Of a stretch of 42,662 nt of DNA, positions 23,492-32,557 are shown one piece after another (the stretch's first letter is position 1; each line of letters starts with the position of its first letter). Source of the DNA: Desulfobulbaceae bacterium (GTDB lineage Bacteria > Desulfobacterota > Desulfobulbia > Desulfobulbales > Desulfocapsaceae); assembly GCA_031256095.1 (NCBI GenBank), contig JAIRRG010000052.1, forward strand, positions 1 to 42,662. Direction: 5' to 3'. The notes under the pieces are model-generated. The model was given only the letters and a program-made list of their open reading frames with translations. It made no database searches and was not told the origin of the DNA. The translations under genes and the position numbers were made by a program.

Positions 23492-24373
23492 ATGCTGGAA
23501 CAACAATTCGTCAACGCCCTGAGCCTGGGCTGCATCTATGCGCTGTTCGCCCTGGGATTTACGCTGGTTTTTGGCGTCTTGGGCATCATCAACCTCGGGC
23601 ACGGCGCCGTGTTCATGGTCGGCGCCTACGCGGCGCTGATGACTGTCATCCACTTGAATCTGCCGCTGTGGGTCGCAATCATCGCCGCCATGATCGCCGC
23701 CGGACTGGCCGGGGCGGCCATCGACGCGCTGGTGCTCAAGCCGCTACGCAAGCGGGGGGCGCCGCACCTGATCCCGATGATCGCCACCATCGGCACAGCC
23801 ATCATCCTGAACAACGGCGCCCAGGCCGTATTCGGGGCGGGCACGCTACGCTTTCCTTTCGGCACAGTCCCGGAAGAAGCCCTGCAAATCGCCGGAGTGA
23901 AAGTGACCGCGCTCGATCTGGGCATCATCGTCCTGTCCTTCGCAATGATGGCGGCTTTACTGCTCGTGATGCGCCGCACCCAGTTCGGCCGCGCCCTGCG
24001 CGCCATTGCCGAATCACCAAAGGCCGCCCGCCTCTTGGGCATCAACGTCGAGCGGCTGTTCTTCGTGACTTCGCTGGCCGCCGCCGCCTTGGGCGGGCTG
24101 GCCGGTGTGCTCATCAGTCTTAATTCCAACGCCATCTTCCCGTTGATGGGCCAGGACATCCTGCTCAAGGGTATCGCGGTCATCATCCTGGGCGGCATGG
24201 GCGACATCCGCGGCGCCATGCTGGGCGGGCTGTTCCTGGGCTTTGCCGAGGTGCTGTCGGTAGCCTACATCGGCTCGGACATGCGCGACGCGGTGGCCTT
24301 CGGCCTGCTGTTCCTGATTCTGCTGCTGCGCCCGCAAGGTCTGTTCGGCAAAGTAGTGCAGCGGAAAGCTTGA
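23492..24373 (+). CDS. livH: Branched-chain amino acid ABC transporter permease LivH
   Basis: One of two inner-membrane permeases of the importer. The 293 residues form about eight membrane helices and begin with the LivH signature ALSLGCIYALFALGFTLVFGVLGIINLGHGAVFMVGAY. The cytoplasmic loop (RAIAESPKAARLLGINVERL) contains the EAA-like motif that contacts the ATPases. The C-terminal RPQGLFGK ending is typical. No strong Shine-Dalgarno site precedes the ATG. livM follows 9 bases later. Confidence 0.93.
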   Translation: MLEQQFVNALSLGCIYALFALGFTLVFGVLGIINLGHGAVFMVGAYAALMTVIHLNLPLWVAIIAAMIAAGLAGAAIDALVLKPLRKRGAPHLIPMIATIGTAIILNNGAQAVFGAGTLRFPFGTVPEEALQIAGVKVTALDLGIIVLSFAMMAALLLVMRRTQFGRALRAIAESPKAARLLGINVERLFFVTSLAAAALGGLAGVLISLNSNAIFPLMGQDILLKGIAVIILGGMGDIRGAMLGGLFLGFAEVLSVAYIGSDMRDAVAFGLLFLILLLRPQGLFGKVVQRKA

Positions 24374-24382
24374 GACCCGGTC

Positions 24383-25246
24383 ATGGATTTACAAAACTTC
24401 TGGGACGTTTACGGTAATCTGGTGCTGACGCTGGGCACCAACGCGCTGCTGGCCCTGTCGATCTGGCTGACGCTTGCTTGCGGCATGCTGGCCGTGGCTA
24501 ACGCCGCGTTCATGGGCATCGGCGCCTATACCGCAGCCCTGCTGACGATGAAGTGCGGCGCACCGTTTGCCCTGTCGCTGGCCGCCGGTATCATCATGCC
24601 CGCCCTCATCGCCGTTATCATCGGCCTGCCGGTAATCCGCCTGTCCGGAGTGTATCTGGCGATGGCGACGCTGGCTTTCGGCGAAGTGGTGCGGGTGTTC
24701 ATCCTTAACGCCGAATCCTGGACCGGCGGCGCCATGGGTCTAAACGGCATCCCGCAGTACACCCAATGGTGGCACGTACTGCTGGCGGTCGTGCTGGTGC
24801 TGTTGGCACTCTGGCGCGTGCGCGCCTCCAAGATAGGCCGGGCGTTCGATGCCATTCGCGGCGACGAGACGGCCGCCAGCCTGATGGGCGTTGACGTGCG
24901 CACCAGAAAAATGCAGGCTTTCGTGGCCGGGGCAGCCATCGCCGGGCTGGCCGGGGCGCTCAATGCCCACCTCACCTTTTTCATTAGCCCTGGAGAATTC
25001 GGCTTTGACAAGGGCGTGGAGATTCTCACCATGGCCATTCTCGGCGGTACCGGCGGGCTGGCCGGGCCGATTCTGGGTGCCGGCATCATTACCGTGCTGC
25101 CTGAGGCGCTGCGCGGCCTGGCCGACTACCGGCTGATGGTCAACGGCGTCATTTTGGTGTTGATCGTCCTCTTTTTGCCGCAAGGCATTTGGGATCCGGC
25201 GCGCTTCAAGCGCTGGTTGGTCCCAAAAAAGGCGGCTCATGCTTGA
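24383..25246 (+). CDS. livM: Branched-chain amino acid ABC transporter permease LivM
   Basis: Second permease of the importer, 287 residues with about eight to nine helices. Family features are LACGMLAVANAAFMGIGAYTAALL, GVYLAMATLAFGEVVRV, the EAA-like loop FDAIRGDETAASLMGVDVRTRKM and the LPQGIWDP ending. It overlaps livG by 8 bases, which implies translational coupling. GC-rich codon use with many CTG codons sets the livHMGF block slightly apart from the housekeeping genes around it. Confidence 0.93.
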   Translation: MDLQNFWDVYGNLVLTLGTNALLALSIWLTLACGMLAVANAAFMGIGAYTAALLTMKCGAPFALSLAAGIIMPALIAVIIGLPVIRLSGVYLAMATLAFGEVVRVFILNAESWTGGAMGLNGIPQYTQWWHVLLAVVLVLLALWRVRASKIGRAFDAIRGDETAASLMGVDVRTRKMQAFVAGAAIAGLAGALNAHLTFFISPGEFGFDKGVEILTMAILGGTGGLAGPILGAGIITVLPEALRGLADYRLMVNGVILVLIVLFLPQGIWDPARFKRWLVPKKAAHA

Positions 25247-26051
25247 GTTGGCGGGTGTTTCTAAACACTTCGGCGGCCTGCAGGTGTTGAGTGAGGTCGA
25301 TCTGTGCGTGCCGCAAGGCACTATCTTCGGACTGATCGGTCCCAACGGCGCCGGCAAGACCACCGTTTTCAACCTCATCACCGGCCTGCTCGCGCCCAAC
25401 AGCGGGCGCATGAGCTTCGAGGGGCAAGATCTGCTGCGCCAAAAGCCCCACCAGATCACGCGGCTGGGCATCGCGCGCACCTTCCAGAACATCCGCCTGT
25501 TCAAGGAAATGACCCTGCTCGAAAACGTGGTGGTGGGTACGTACCGCCACATGGACTACGGCTTGCCCGGTCTGTTATTGGGGTTGCCCGGCTTTCGCGC
25601 CCACGAGGCGCGTGCCCGCGCGCGGGCGCTGGAACTGCTGGCCTGGATGAAGCTCGATGGCAAGGCGCACGATTTGGCCGATAACCTTTCTTACGGCGAG
25701 CAGCGGCGGCTGGAACTGGCGCGGGCGCTGGCTACCGAACCGCGCCTGCTGCTCTTGGACGAACCGGTGGCCGGCATGAATACCGGCGAACGCGCCGAGT
25801 TGATGGCCGAAATTCAGGCCATCCGTGCCCGCGGCTACACCATTCTCATGATCGAGCACGACATGCGCTTCGTCATGGGCCTGTGCGAGCAAATCGCCGT
25901 GCTCAACTTCGGCAAGGTCATCGCCTGCGGCGGGCCGGATAAAATTCGCAGCAACGCGCAGGTGATCGAAGCCTATCTAGGCCGCGACGATGAGGAACAT
26001 GACGTAGCCCCAAGCGCAGTTGTGTGCGCGAACGACGGAGACGCGCAATGA
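25239..26051 (+). CDS. livG: Branched-chain amino acid ABC transporter ATP-binding protein LivG
   Basis: One of two ATPases of the importer. The 270 residues show Walker A GPNGAGKT (34-41), the LivG-type insert after ARTFQNIRLF, the signature LSYGEQRRLELARAL, Walker B LLLLDEPVAGMN and the switch His in MIEHDMRFVM. The last 20 residues are a non-conserved acidic tail. The start lies inside the end of livM and the stop overlaps livF. Confidence 0.95.
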   Translation: MLELAGVSKHFGGLQVLSEVDLCVPQGTIFGLIGPNGAGKTTVFNLITGLLAPNSGRMSFEGQDLLRQKPHQITRLGIARTFQNIRLFKEMTLLENVVVGTYRHMDYGLPGLLLGLPGFRAHEARARARALELLAWMKLDGKAHDLADNLSYGEQRRLELARALATEPRLLLLDEPVAGMNTGERAELMAEIQAIRARGYTILMIEHDMRFVMGLCEQIAVLNFGKVIACGGPDKIRSNAQVIEAYLGRDDEEHDVAPSAVVCANDGDAQ

Positions 26052-26758
26052 CGGCAATGCTTGAAGTGTGCGGCCTGACTGTGAATTATGGCCGTATTCA
26101 GGCCGTGCGCGGCATCGACTTCACGCTGGAGACGGGCCAAATTAGCGCGCTGGTCGGTGCCAATGGCGCGGGCAAATCAACCACCTTGCTGGCCTTGTCC
26201 GGCCTGCTGCCCAAGGCGGGCGGGCAGGTGCGCTTCGAGGGCGAAGACATCACGCGCCTGGCCCCGCACCAGATCGTTGCGCGCGGCATCGTCCAGGTGC
26301 CTGAAGGTCGCGCCATCCTCACCACGCTGACGGTGCTGGAGAACCTGGAACTGGGCGCTTACCGACACGGTCTGAAAGCCGCCGACGACGAGCTGGACGC
26401 TGTCTTGCACCTGTTCCCACCGCTAAAGGAGCGTCTGCACGGCCTGGCTGGCAACCTGTCGGGCGGCGAGCAGCAAATGCTGGCCATAGGCCGCGCCCTG
26501 ATGGCCAAACCTCGCTTGCTGTTGCTCGACGAGCCTTCAATGGGACTGGCCCCGCTCGTAGTACAGGAAATCTTCCGCGCCCTGCGCGCCATCAATAGGG
26601 GCGGGCTAACGCTGTTGCTGGTCGAACAAAACGTCTGCCAGGCACTCAAGTTGGCCCAACATGGCTACGTGCTGGAAAACGGCCTCATGGCTCTTTCCGG
26701 CCCAGGCCGCGAACTACTGGGCCACCCGCGCATGCTGGAGGCTTACTTGGGTGGATAA
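26048..26758 (+). CDS. livF: Branched-chain amino acid ABC transporter ATP-binding protein LivF
   Basis: Second ATPase of the importer, 236 residues. Walker A is GANGAGKS (37-44), the signature is LSGGEQQMLAIGRALM, Walker B is LLLLDEPSMGLAP, and LLVEQN carries the LivF form of the switch region. Its ATG overlaps the livG TGA (ATGA), a standard coupled junction, so I take this start rather than the open frame from 26024. It is the last liv gene and converges on pgeF with 14 bases between stop codons. Confidence 0.95.
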   Translation: MTAMLEVCGLTVNYGRIQAVRGIDFTLETGQISALVGANGAGKSTTLLALSGLLPKAGGQVRFEGEDITRLAPHQIVARGIVQVPEGRAILTTLTVLENLELGAYRHGLKAADDELDAVLHLFPPLKERLHGLAGNLSGGEQQMLAIGRALMAKPRLLLLDEPSMGLAPLVVQEIFRALRAINRGGLTLLLVEQNVCQALKLAQHGYVLENGLMALSGPGRELLGHPRMLEAYLGG

Positions 26759-26772
26759 AAGGCGGTGAAGCG

Positions 26773-27516
26773 TCAGACGGCCAGCATGATCAAGGAGGCG
26801 TTGCGTCCGGTGGCAGTCAGGTTCGCCGCCGCTGTCCGCCGGTAGGAAAAGTAATCGCCGTCGCAGCGTGTGCAGATGCTGGGCAGACGGATGTGTTCGC
26901 GGCGCAAGCCCGCTTCCGTCAATTGGCAATGGCTGATCCTCCAGAAATCGATATGGTTTTCCCGCGGCATAAAACACTGAAATTCTTGCGGCAAGTGTTG
27001 GCGGTAATCAATGAATTCGCCGCAGCAGGGGCCAAGTGACGGGCTGATCCAGGCTCGTAGATTTTCAGGACGGCAATGCCAATCGGCAGCCAAGCGCGCC
27101 ACTACCGCCGGGAGAATGCCGGCGGCGCTGCCCCGCCAGCCGTTGTGGATGGCGGCGATGATCTGACGCTCAGGATCATGAAGCAGCACTGCCTGGCAAT
27201 CAGCATGTTGGATCATCAGGGCGACACCGGATTGGCCGGTAATCAAGGCGTCGCAATCGTCAACTTCCTGGTCGTCATCGAGTGGTTCAGTCAGGCTGAA
27301 GATATTGACGCCGTGCGTCTGCTGCGCCGACAGCAGCCGCACCGCCCCGAGCCAGGTTTTCAGGCGGCGGCGGTTTTCCATGACCAGATTGGCATCGTCA
27401 CCGACATGCAGCCCGATGTTCAGCGAATCGTAGAGGCCACCGCTGACACCGCCATGACGGTTGGCAAACAGGCAACGCCCGCCAGGAAAGGCGAAGGGCT
27501 TGTTTTCAGCGTTCAT
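26773..27516 (-). CDS. pgeF: PgeF/YfiH laccase-domain protein (purine nucleoside phosphorylase-like)
   Basis: Member of the DUF152/multicopper polyphenol oxidase family. Relatives (YfiH, FAMIN) act as Zn-dependent purine nucleoside phosphorylases/adenosine deaminases, and YfiH has a peptidoglycan-editing role. The 247 residues keep the metal triad: His68 (QQTHG), Cys107 (HADC) and His124 (HNGWRG). The second Cys-rich loop (SLGPCCGEF) and CTRCDGDYFSYRR are also present. It reads in the same direction as glyA, 87 bases downstream of it, and probably shares its transcript. Confidence 0.9.
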   Translation of the reverse strand: MNAENKPFAFPGGRCLFANRHGGVSGGLYDSLNIGLHVGDDANLVMENRRRLKTWLGAVRLLSAQQTHGVNIFSLTEPLDDDQEVDDCDALITGQSGVALMIQHADCQAVLLHDPERQIIAAIHNGWRGSAAGILPAVVARLAADWHCRPENLRAWISPSLGPCCGEFIDYRQHLPQEFQCFMPRENHIDFWRISHCQLTEAGLRREHIRLPSICTRCDGDYFSYRRTAAANLTATGRNASLIMLAV

Positions 27517-27603
27517 GGGAGAGAAAGATAAACGGTGCGGATAATTTTTCGATGTTAGTGTTACATTGAAAAGGGTGTAAGGAAAGGTTATCCGCCAAGC
27601 ATC

Positions 27604-28857
27604 TCAGGCCAGCAAATGTCCGAGGCCAGGGGCGGGAAACTGACGGCAATACTCTTTCACGTGAGCGGCGGTTTTGGCCAGAAATGCCTCATCGTCGAGG
27701 CGGGCAATGACGGCGGCGATGATGTCGCCGACAAAAACCATGTCTTTTTCTTTGAAACCGCGCGAGGTGACGGCGCAGGCACCCATGCGGATACCGCCCG
27801 GGTCGGTGGGCTTACGGGTATCAAAGGGAATGGTGTTGTAATTCAAGACAATCCCGGCCCGATCCAAGGCCTTGGCCACCTTTTTACTGCTGAGACCGGT
27901 GGCCGACAGATCGACGAGCAACAGATGGTTGTCGGTGCCGCCAGTGACCAGATTGAAGCCTTTATCGAGTAAAGTTTTAGCCAGCGTCCGGGCGTTTTTC
28001 ACCACCTGATGGGCGTAATCTTTGAAGGCGTCGCTGGCCGCTTCCTTCATGGCCACGGCGATTGCCGCCGTTGTGTGGTCGTGCGGCCCACCCTGCAAAC
28101 CGGGAAAAACGGCCTTGTCGATGGCGGCGGCGTACTGGTCGCGGCAGAGGATCATGGCGCCGCGTGGCCCGCGCAAGGATTTATGGGTAGTAGTGGTGAC
28201 GACATCGGCATAGGGAACCGGCGACGGATGGGCGCCACCGGCGACCAGACCGGAAAAGTGCGCCATATCGACCATGAAGATGGCGCCGACCTCATCGGCA
28301 ATCTGTCGGAATTTGGCGAAATCAAGGATGCGCGGATGGGCGGAATGGCCAGCGACCAGCAGGCGCGGGCGGCATTCAAGCGCCCGTTTGCGCACCTGGT
28401 CGTAGTCGAGGCGTTTACTTTCCGGGTCAACACTGTACGACTCGGCACGGAAATAACGACCGGAAATGCTGACCGGCGCGCCGTGGGTCAGGTGGCCGCC
28501 ATGCGGCAGGGCCATGCCTAAAATGGTGTCGCCGGGCTGCAAGAAGGCCAGATAGGTGGCGATGTTGGCTGGCGAGCCAGAATAGGGCTGGACGTTGACG
28601 TGTTCAGCGGCGAACACCGCTTTGACGCGGGCGATGGCCACAGATTCCACCTGGTCGATGATCTGCTGGCCTTCATAATAACGTTTGCCAGGATAACCCT
28701 CCGAATATTTGTTGGTCAGAACCGAGCCCGTGGCCTGCATGACTGAATTCGAGACATAATTTTCCGAAGCGATGAGCCGTATCTTGTCGGATTGCCGCTC
28801 CTCTTCCTGGCAAATGAGAGCGTGAATCTCCGGATCGGTGGCTTGCAATGCGTTCAT
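27604..28857 (-). CDS. glyA: Serine hydroxymethyltransferase
   Basis: PLP enzyme that interconverts serine and glycine while loading tetrahydrofolate with a one-carbon unit. The 417 residues include the PLP lysine in TTTTHKSLRGPRGAMI (K226), SENYVS near the start, YSGSPAN and GLQGGPHDHTTAAIA. I start at the ATG at 28857 (AAGGA 7 bases upstream), not the TTG two codons earlier. Length and motifs are standard for the bacterial dimeric enzyme. It lies upstream of pgeF and downstream of polA, all leftward. Confidence 0.97.
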   Translation of the reverse strand: MNALQATDPEIHALICQEEERQSDKIRLIASENYVSNSVMQATGSVLTNKYSEGYPGKRYYEGQQIIDQVESVAIARVKAVFAAEHVNVQPYSGSPANIATYLAFLQPGDTILGMALPHGGHLTHGAPVSISGRYFRAESYSVDPESKRLDYDQVRKRALECRPRLLVAGHSAHPRILDFAKFRQIADEVGAIFMVDMAHFSGLVAGGAHPSPVPYADVVTTTTHKSLRGPRGAMILCRDQYAAAIDKAVFPGLQGGPHDHTTAAIAVAMKEAASDAFKDYAHQVVKNARTLAKTLLDKGFNLVTGGTDNHLLLVDLSATGLSSKKVAKALDRAGIVLNYNTIPFDTRKPTDPGGIRMGACAVTSRGFKEKDMVFVGDIIAAVIARLDDEAFLAKTAAHVKEYCRQFPAPGLGHLLA

Positions 28858-28995
28858 CTTCAATTCCTTTTCAGGTGGTCTGTCGGGATAAGCCGTAAGA
28901 AGTCAAGCGGCAAACTTGTTACTATACAAAAGCATCCGGCAAAAGCATAGAGGAAACTCCCCTCTTAGCCAGTCGTACTCTTTTCGATATTCTAT

Positions 28996-31683
28996 TTATC
29001 CTTTTGCCAGCGAATCGCCTTTGACGATATTGACAGTCAGCGGCACCGCCAGTGGCACCGCCTCTTCCATTACCTGTTTGAGCAGCGGTTGAGCGGCGTC
29101 GAGCCAGCGTTCTTCCAGTTCAAAAACCAGCTCGTCATGGATCTGCAAAAGCAAGCGGGCGTCGATACGCCGTGCCGCCAGATCCTGTTCGGCTTTGACC
29201 ATCGCCACCTTGATAATCTCGGCGGCGGTGCCCTGAATCGGCGTGTTGATGGCCGTGCGCTCGGCAAATTCCCTGAGCGATTTATTTTTTGAATTGATGT
29301 CAGGCAGGATACGCCTACGTCCAAACAGCGTGGTAACGAAGCCATCGCGCCGCGCCTGGGCAGCTATCTCTTTCATGAAGCGTTCAACATCAGGATAGTG
29401 CTGGAAATAACGGTCGATGAATTTCTGCGCCTCTTTGCGGCCAATATTCAATTGATTGGCCAGGCCAAAGCTGCTCATGCCGTAGACAATGCCAAAGTTG
29501 ATACTTTTTGCCACCCGTCGCATATCACCCGTGACCATCAGCGGCGCGACGCCGAAAACCTCAATCGCCGTGCGGCTGTGAATATCCTCGCCACGGACAA
29601 ACGCCTGGCATAACGCCGTGTCGCGGCTGTAGTGGGCCAGTACCCGCAAATCGATTTGTGAATAATCGGCGGAGAGAAAAACCATGCCGGGGGCTGGCAC
29701 GAAAGCGCGGCGAATGCGGTTTCCATCCTCGCCGCGAATGGGAATGTTCTGCAGATTAGGATTTGTGCTGGAAAGCCGCCCCGTGGCCGTCACCGCTTGG
29801 TTGAATGATGTATGCACGCGGCCAGTGGCCGGGTTGCGCAGTTGCGCCAGTTTTTCGACATAGGTGGCGAGCAGTTTGGCCACCGTGCGGTATTCGAGGA
29901 TTTTGCCTGGCAGCGGGTGGTAGCTGGCCAGCTTTTCCAGCACCGAAACATCGGTCGAATAGCCGGTTTTCGTCTTCTTGCCATGTGGCAGCTTCAACTC
30001 CTCAAACAGCACTTCCCCCAATTGTTTCGGCGACATGATGTTCAGTTCGCGCCCGGCCAATTGATAGATTTCCTCGCGCAAACGCCGCATCTTGTCTTGA
30101 AATTCACCGGCCAATATCCGCAAATGCGCGGCATCCACCCGAATGCCGCGCATTTCCATGGCGGCCAGGACCGGGACAAGCGGCATTTCGACCTCATCCA
30201 TCAGCCTGGCAATGCCGCGTTCGGCCAGCTTCGGCGCATAGTCCAGATACAGCCGCCAGGCCGCGAAGACATCCTCGCAAGAGTAATCACAGGCCGCGTC
30301 CAAGGCGACATGGGCGAAGGCGTCCGGGCGGGCGCCGTCTTTCGTCACTTCGGCGAAACTGGTCAGGCGAAAGCCCAATTCCTCTGCCAGATCATCGAGC
30401 TTCAGCGACCGTTCGCCGATTTCCAGCAGATGGGCGGCAATCATGGTGTCGAACAGCGGCGGGGCCAGCGGCAGTTGCCAACGGGCGGCCAAGATCGTGT
30501 AATCAAATTTCAGGTTATGGCCAATTTTAACAAGGCCGGAAGATAACAGAGGCGCCAAGGCCTGTCGTACTTTATCTTCTTTTATCTGGCCAGGGAGAAG
30601 CGCCCCATTTTCATCCTTGTGTCCGACAGGTAAATACCAGGCGCGGCCATCCTCGGTGGCAAAAGAGAGGCCAACCAGACGGGCCGACCTCGCCTCCAGC
30701 GAATCGGTTTCCGTGTCAATGGCAATGGCCTTCTCGCCGCTCAGGGCATCGACCATGGCCTGAAGCTGTGCCTCGCTTTGCACTAGGGTGAATTTGGCGG
30801 TATCAACCGGCTTGGCTGTAGACGCCGCGCCGTTCGTTGGCATCTCGGCGAGCAGGCTGTAAAATTCCAGTTTGGTGAAGAGGGCGGCCAGCCGCGCCGC
30901 GTCCTCATCGCGACGGGCATAGGCGGCAAGATCGCGCGGCGCCAAGGCGTCGGTTTTTAAGCGGATCAACTGCCGCGACAAAAACGCCTGTTCGCGGTTT
31001 TCGGCCAGGCGCTCTTTGTTCTTTGAAGCTTTCATCGTGCCAATGGCTTGGTATATACCATCCAATGACCCGTAATCACTAATTAATTTCGCGGCGGTCT
31101 TTGGGCCAATACCTGGCACGCCCGGCACATTGTCGCTGCTGTCGCCCATCAGGGCGAACAGGTCGAGGAGCTTTTCTGGCGGCGCCTGGTATTTGTCCGC
31201 CACCGCCTGGGCGTCGTAGACGGTATTTTTCATCGGCTCCCATACCGTCAGGCCGTCTCCCACCAATTGCAGCAGGTCCTTGTCGCCGGAAATGATTACC
31301 ACCTCGTGTCCGACCTGACGTAAAAAAAACGCCGCTGAAGCCAGCAGGTCGTCGGCTTCGACGCCCTCTTGGGCCAGACAGAGAATGTTTTCCGCTTCAA
31401 CGTATTCGTGGATATGAGGAATCTGACAGGCCAGGTCTTCGGGCATCGTAGGCCGGTTGGCCTTATACTGCGCATACATGTCATGGCGGAAAACCTTGCC
31501 GCGGCTGTCAAAAGCAACGGCGAGATAGCGCGGCTCTTTTTCCCGCAACAGGCGGCGGACGATACTGATGAAGCCAAACACGGCCTGGGTCGGCATCCCG
31601 GCCTTGGTGGTGAGCGGCGCCAGTGCGTAAAAGGCCCGGTAGATATAGGCGCTGCCGTCGATGAGATAGACCGTTTCCTTCAT
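28996..31683 (-). CDS. polA: DNA polymerase I
   Basis: Repair and Okazaki-fragment polymerase. The 895 residues hold the three usual domains. The 5' nuclease is at about 1-290 (YLIDGSAYIYRAFYAL, GDKDLLQLV, GVPGIGPKTAAKLI). The 3'-5' exonuclease starts near 310, with D323-T-E325, GHNLKFDYT and YSCED, so proofreading appears intact. The polymerase has D673 in DYSQIDLRVLAHYS, the KSINFGIVYGMS O-helix and D850 in IHDEL. I use the ATG at 31683 (MKETVYLIDGS); the open frame 17 codons upstream has no family match. The Shine-Dalgarno site is weak (AGG about 9 bases away). Confidence 0.97.
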   Translation of the reverse strand: MKETVYLIDGSAYIYRAFYALAPLTTKAGMPTQAVFGFISIVRRLLREKEPRYLAVAFDSRGKVFRHDMYAQYKANRPTMPEDLACQIPHIHEYVEAENILCLAQEGVEADDLLASAAFFLRQVGHEVVIISGDKDLLQLVGDGLTVWEPMKNTVYDAQAVADKYQAPPEKLLDLFALMGDSSDNVPGVPGIGPKTAAKLISDYGSLDGIYQAIGTMKASKNKERLAENREQAFLSRQLIRLKTDALAPRDLAAYARRDEDAARLAALFTKLEFYSLLAEMPTNGAASTAKPVDTAKFTLVQSEAQLQAMVDALSGEKAIAIDTETDSLEARSARLVGLSFATEDGRAWYLPVGHKDENGALLPGQIKEDKVRQALAPLLSSGLVKIGHNLKFDYTILAARWQLPLAPPLFDTMIAAHLLEIGERSLKLDDLAEELGFRLTSFAEVTKDGARPDAFAHVALDAACDYSCEDVFAAWRLYLDYAPKLAERGIARLMDEVEMPLVPVLAAMEMRGIRVDAAHLRILAGEFQDKMRRLREEIYQLAGRELNIMSPKQLGEVLFEELKLPHGKKTKTGYSTDVSVLEKLASYHPLPGKILEYRTVAKLLATYVEKLAQLRNPATGRVHTSFNQAVTATGRLSSTNPNLQNIPIRGEDGNRIRRAFVPAPGMVFLSADYSQIDLRVLAHYSRDTALCQAFVRGEDIHSRTAIEVFGVAPLMVTGDMRRVAKSINFGIVYGMSSFGLANQLNIGRKEAQKFIDRYFQHYPDVERFMKEIAAQARRDGFVTTLFGRRRILPDINSKNKSLREFAERTAINTPIQGTAAEIIKVAMVKAEQDLAARRIDARLLLQIHDELVFELEERWLDAAQPLLKQVMEEAVPLAVPLTVNIVKGDSLAKG

Positions 31684-31900
31684 GCTTTTGCACCTAACAA
31701 TGGAGAACTTGTTTAGCCGCGAGGCCCGAACCACTCGCCAGTTCTAGCCCCTTGCCGCCCACCGCGCTTTAAGGAAAAGAATGCGCTGCATGACACAAGC
31801 GGGAATAAAGCATCCTCCCGCCGCGCAACTGTGAGGAAATGGCTGAAAACTCTGGATGATAGGTATGGCATGGCCGTGCTGCATTGGAAATGAGGGGCGC

Positions 31901-32080
31901 TCATTGTAGGATGGTGAAGCTTGTAAACTCCAATTTCCCACCCCCTTTCAGATTAACAATCTGTTGAACCCTCACATCTTCGTCACAAGTATCATCAAAG
32001 CAAGCAGCCTCTATGAGAAATTCCGCCAAAGCCACCCCATAGCCTGCCCAATTCCCATGCAAACGCCTTCCAGTGACAAA
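31901..32080 (-). pseudogene. Possible 5'-truncated gene remnant
   Basis: A 59-codon frame without an ATG runs leftward to a TGA at 31901. It reads plausibly protein-like (AEFLIEAACFDDTCDEDVRV then QQIVNLKGG and a hydrophobic end). Upstream the frame is blocked by stops, while another frame is open, as expected after a frameshift. I cannot assign a family. The rest of 31735-32215 shows no other gene. The region borders the AT-rich operon to its right. Confidence 0.25.
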
Positions 32081-32215
32081 TCAAGCCGCTCAACCGGTAT
32101 AATTCGCGATGGTGGTTAAGAATAATTTGCAAATGGTTGCGAAATGATGAGTGACAATCTATCTTTTGGCTTGCATCGGAAATCACCAAAAACTCAAGGG
32201 GGAATGCCAAATATC

Positions 32216-32557
32216 CTACCCTAGGTGTATGCCTTTATTAAACAATCCGCAACCGCCTGTACCAACGAAAATGATGATAAACGGCGTTATGCTTCCCAGA
32301 AGTATTCCCAATGCAACAGACCTATTTTTGTTCCACATTACAAAGCCAATAACTATTCCAACTATTATAGAGGGTATACTAACCATAAACGCTGGGATAA
32401 CCCAATAACTTAAATCTGTGCCAGCAGTGAAAAGCAATGTAATAGCGGTCAGAACGACAAGCGTTATCAAATACGAGACATAAAACAGCCAATTTTTGAA
32501 TGGATTCCCTTTTTCTGGCTGGCCGCCTGATTTATTGATATTATTGTTCTCCTCCAT
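32216..32557 (-). CDS. Small three-helix membrane protein, last gene of the Tes-like operon
   Basis: Unrecognised 113-residue protein. The N-terminal 20 residues are polar (Asn/Gly/Glu/Lys-rich). Three membrane segments follow, near 25-45, 51-72 and 82-101, and the end contains a GTGGCGLF stretch. The start at 32557 has GGAGAG 3 bases upstream and lies inside the end of the Lgt-like gene (17-base overlap), so it is translated as part of that operon. Codon use is AT-rich like its four upstream partners. It may be an accessory subunit or a lineage-specific partner; no function can be assigned. Confidence 0.7.
   Translation of the reverse strand: MEENNNINKSGGQPEKGNPFKNWLFYVSYLITLVVLTAITLLFTAGTDLSYWVIPAFMVSIPSIIVGIVIGFVMWNKNRSVALGILLGSITPFIIIFVGTGGCGLFNKGIHLG

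Noticed and set aside
27537..27595. GCGGATAA/TTATCCGC inverted repeat between glyA and pgeF
   Set aside because: The loop is 43 bases and no T run follows, so neither a terminator nor an operator is supported.
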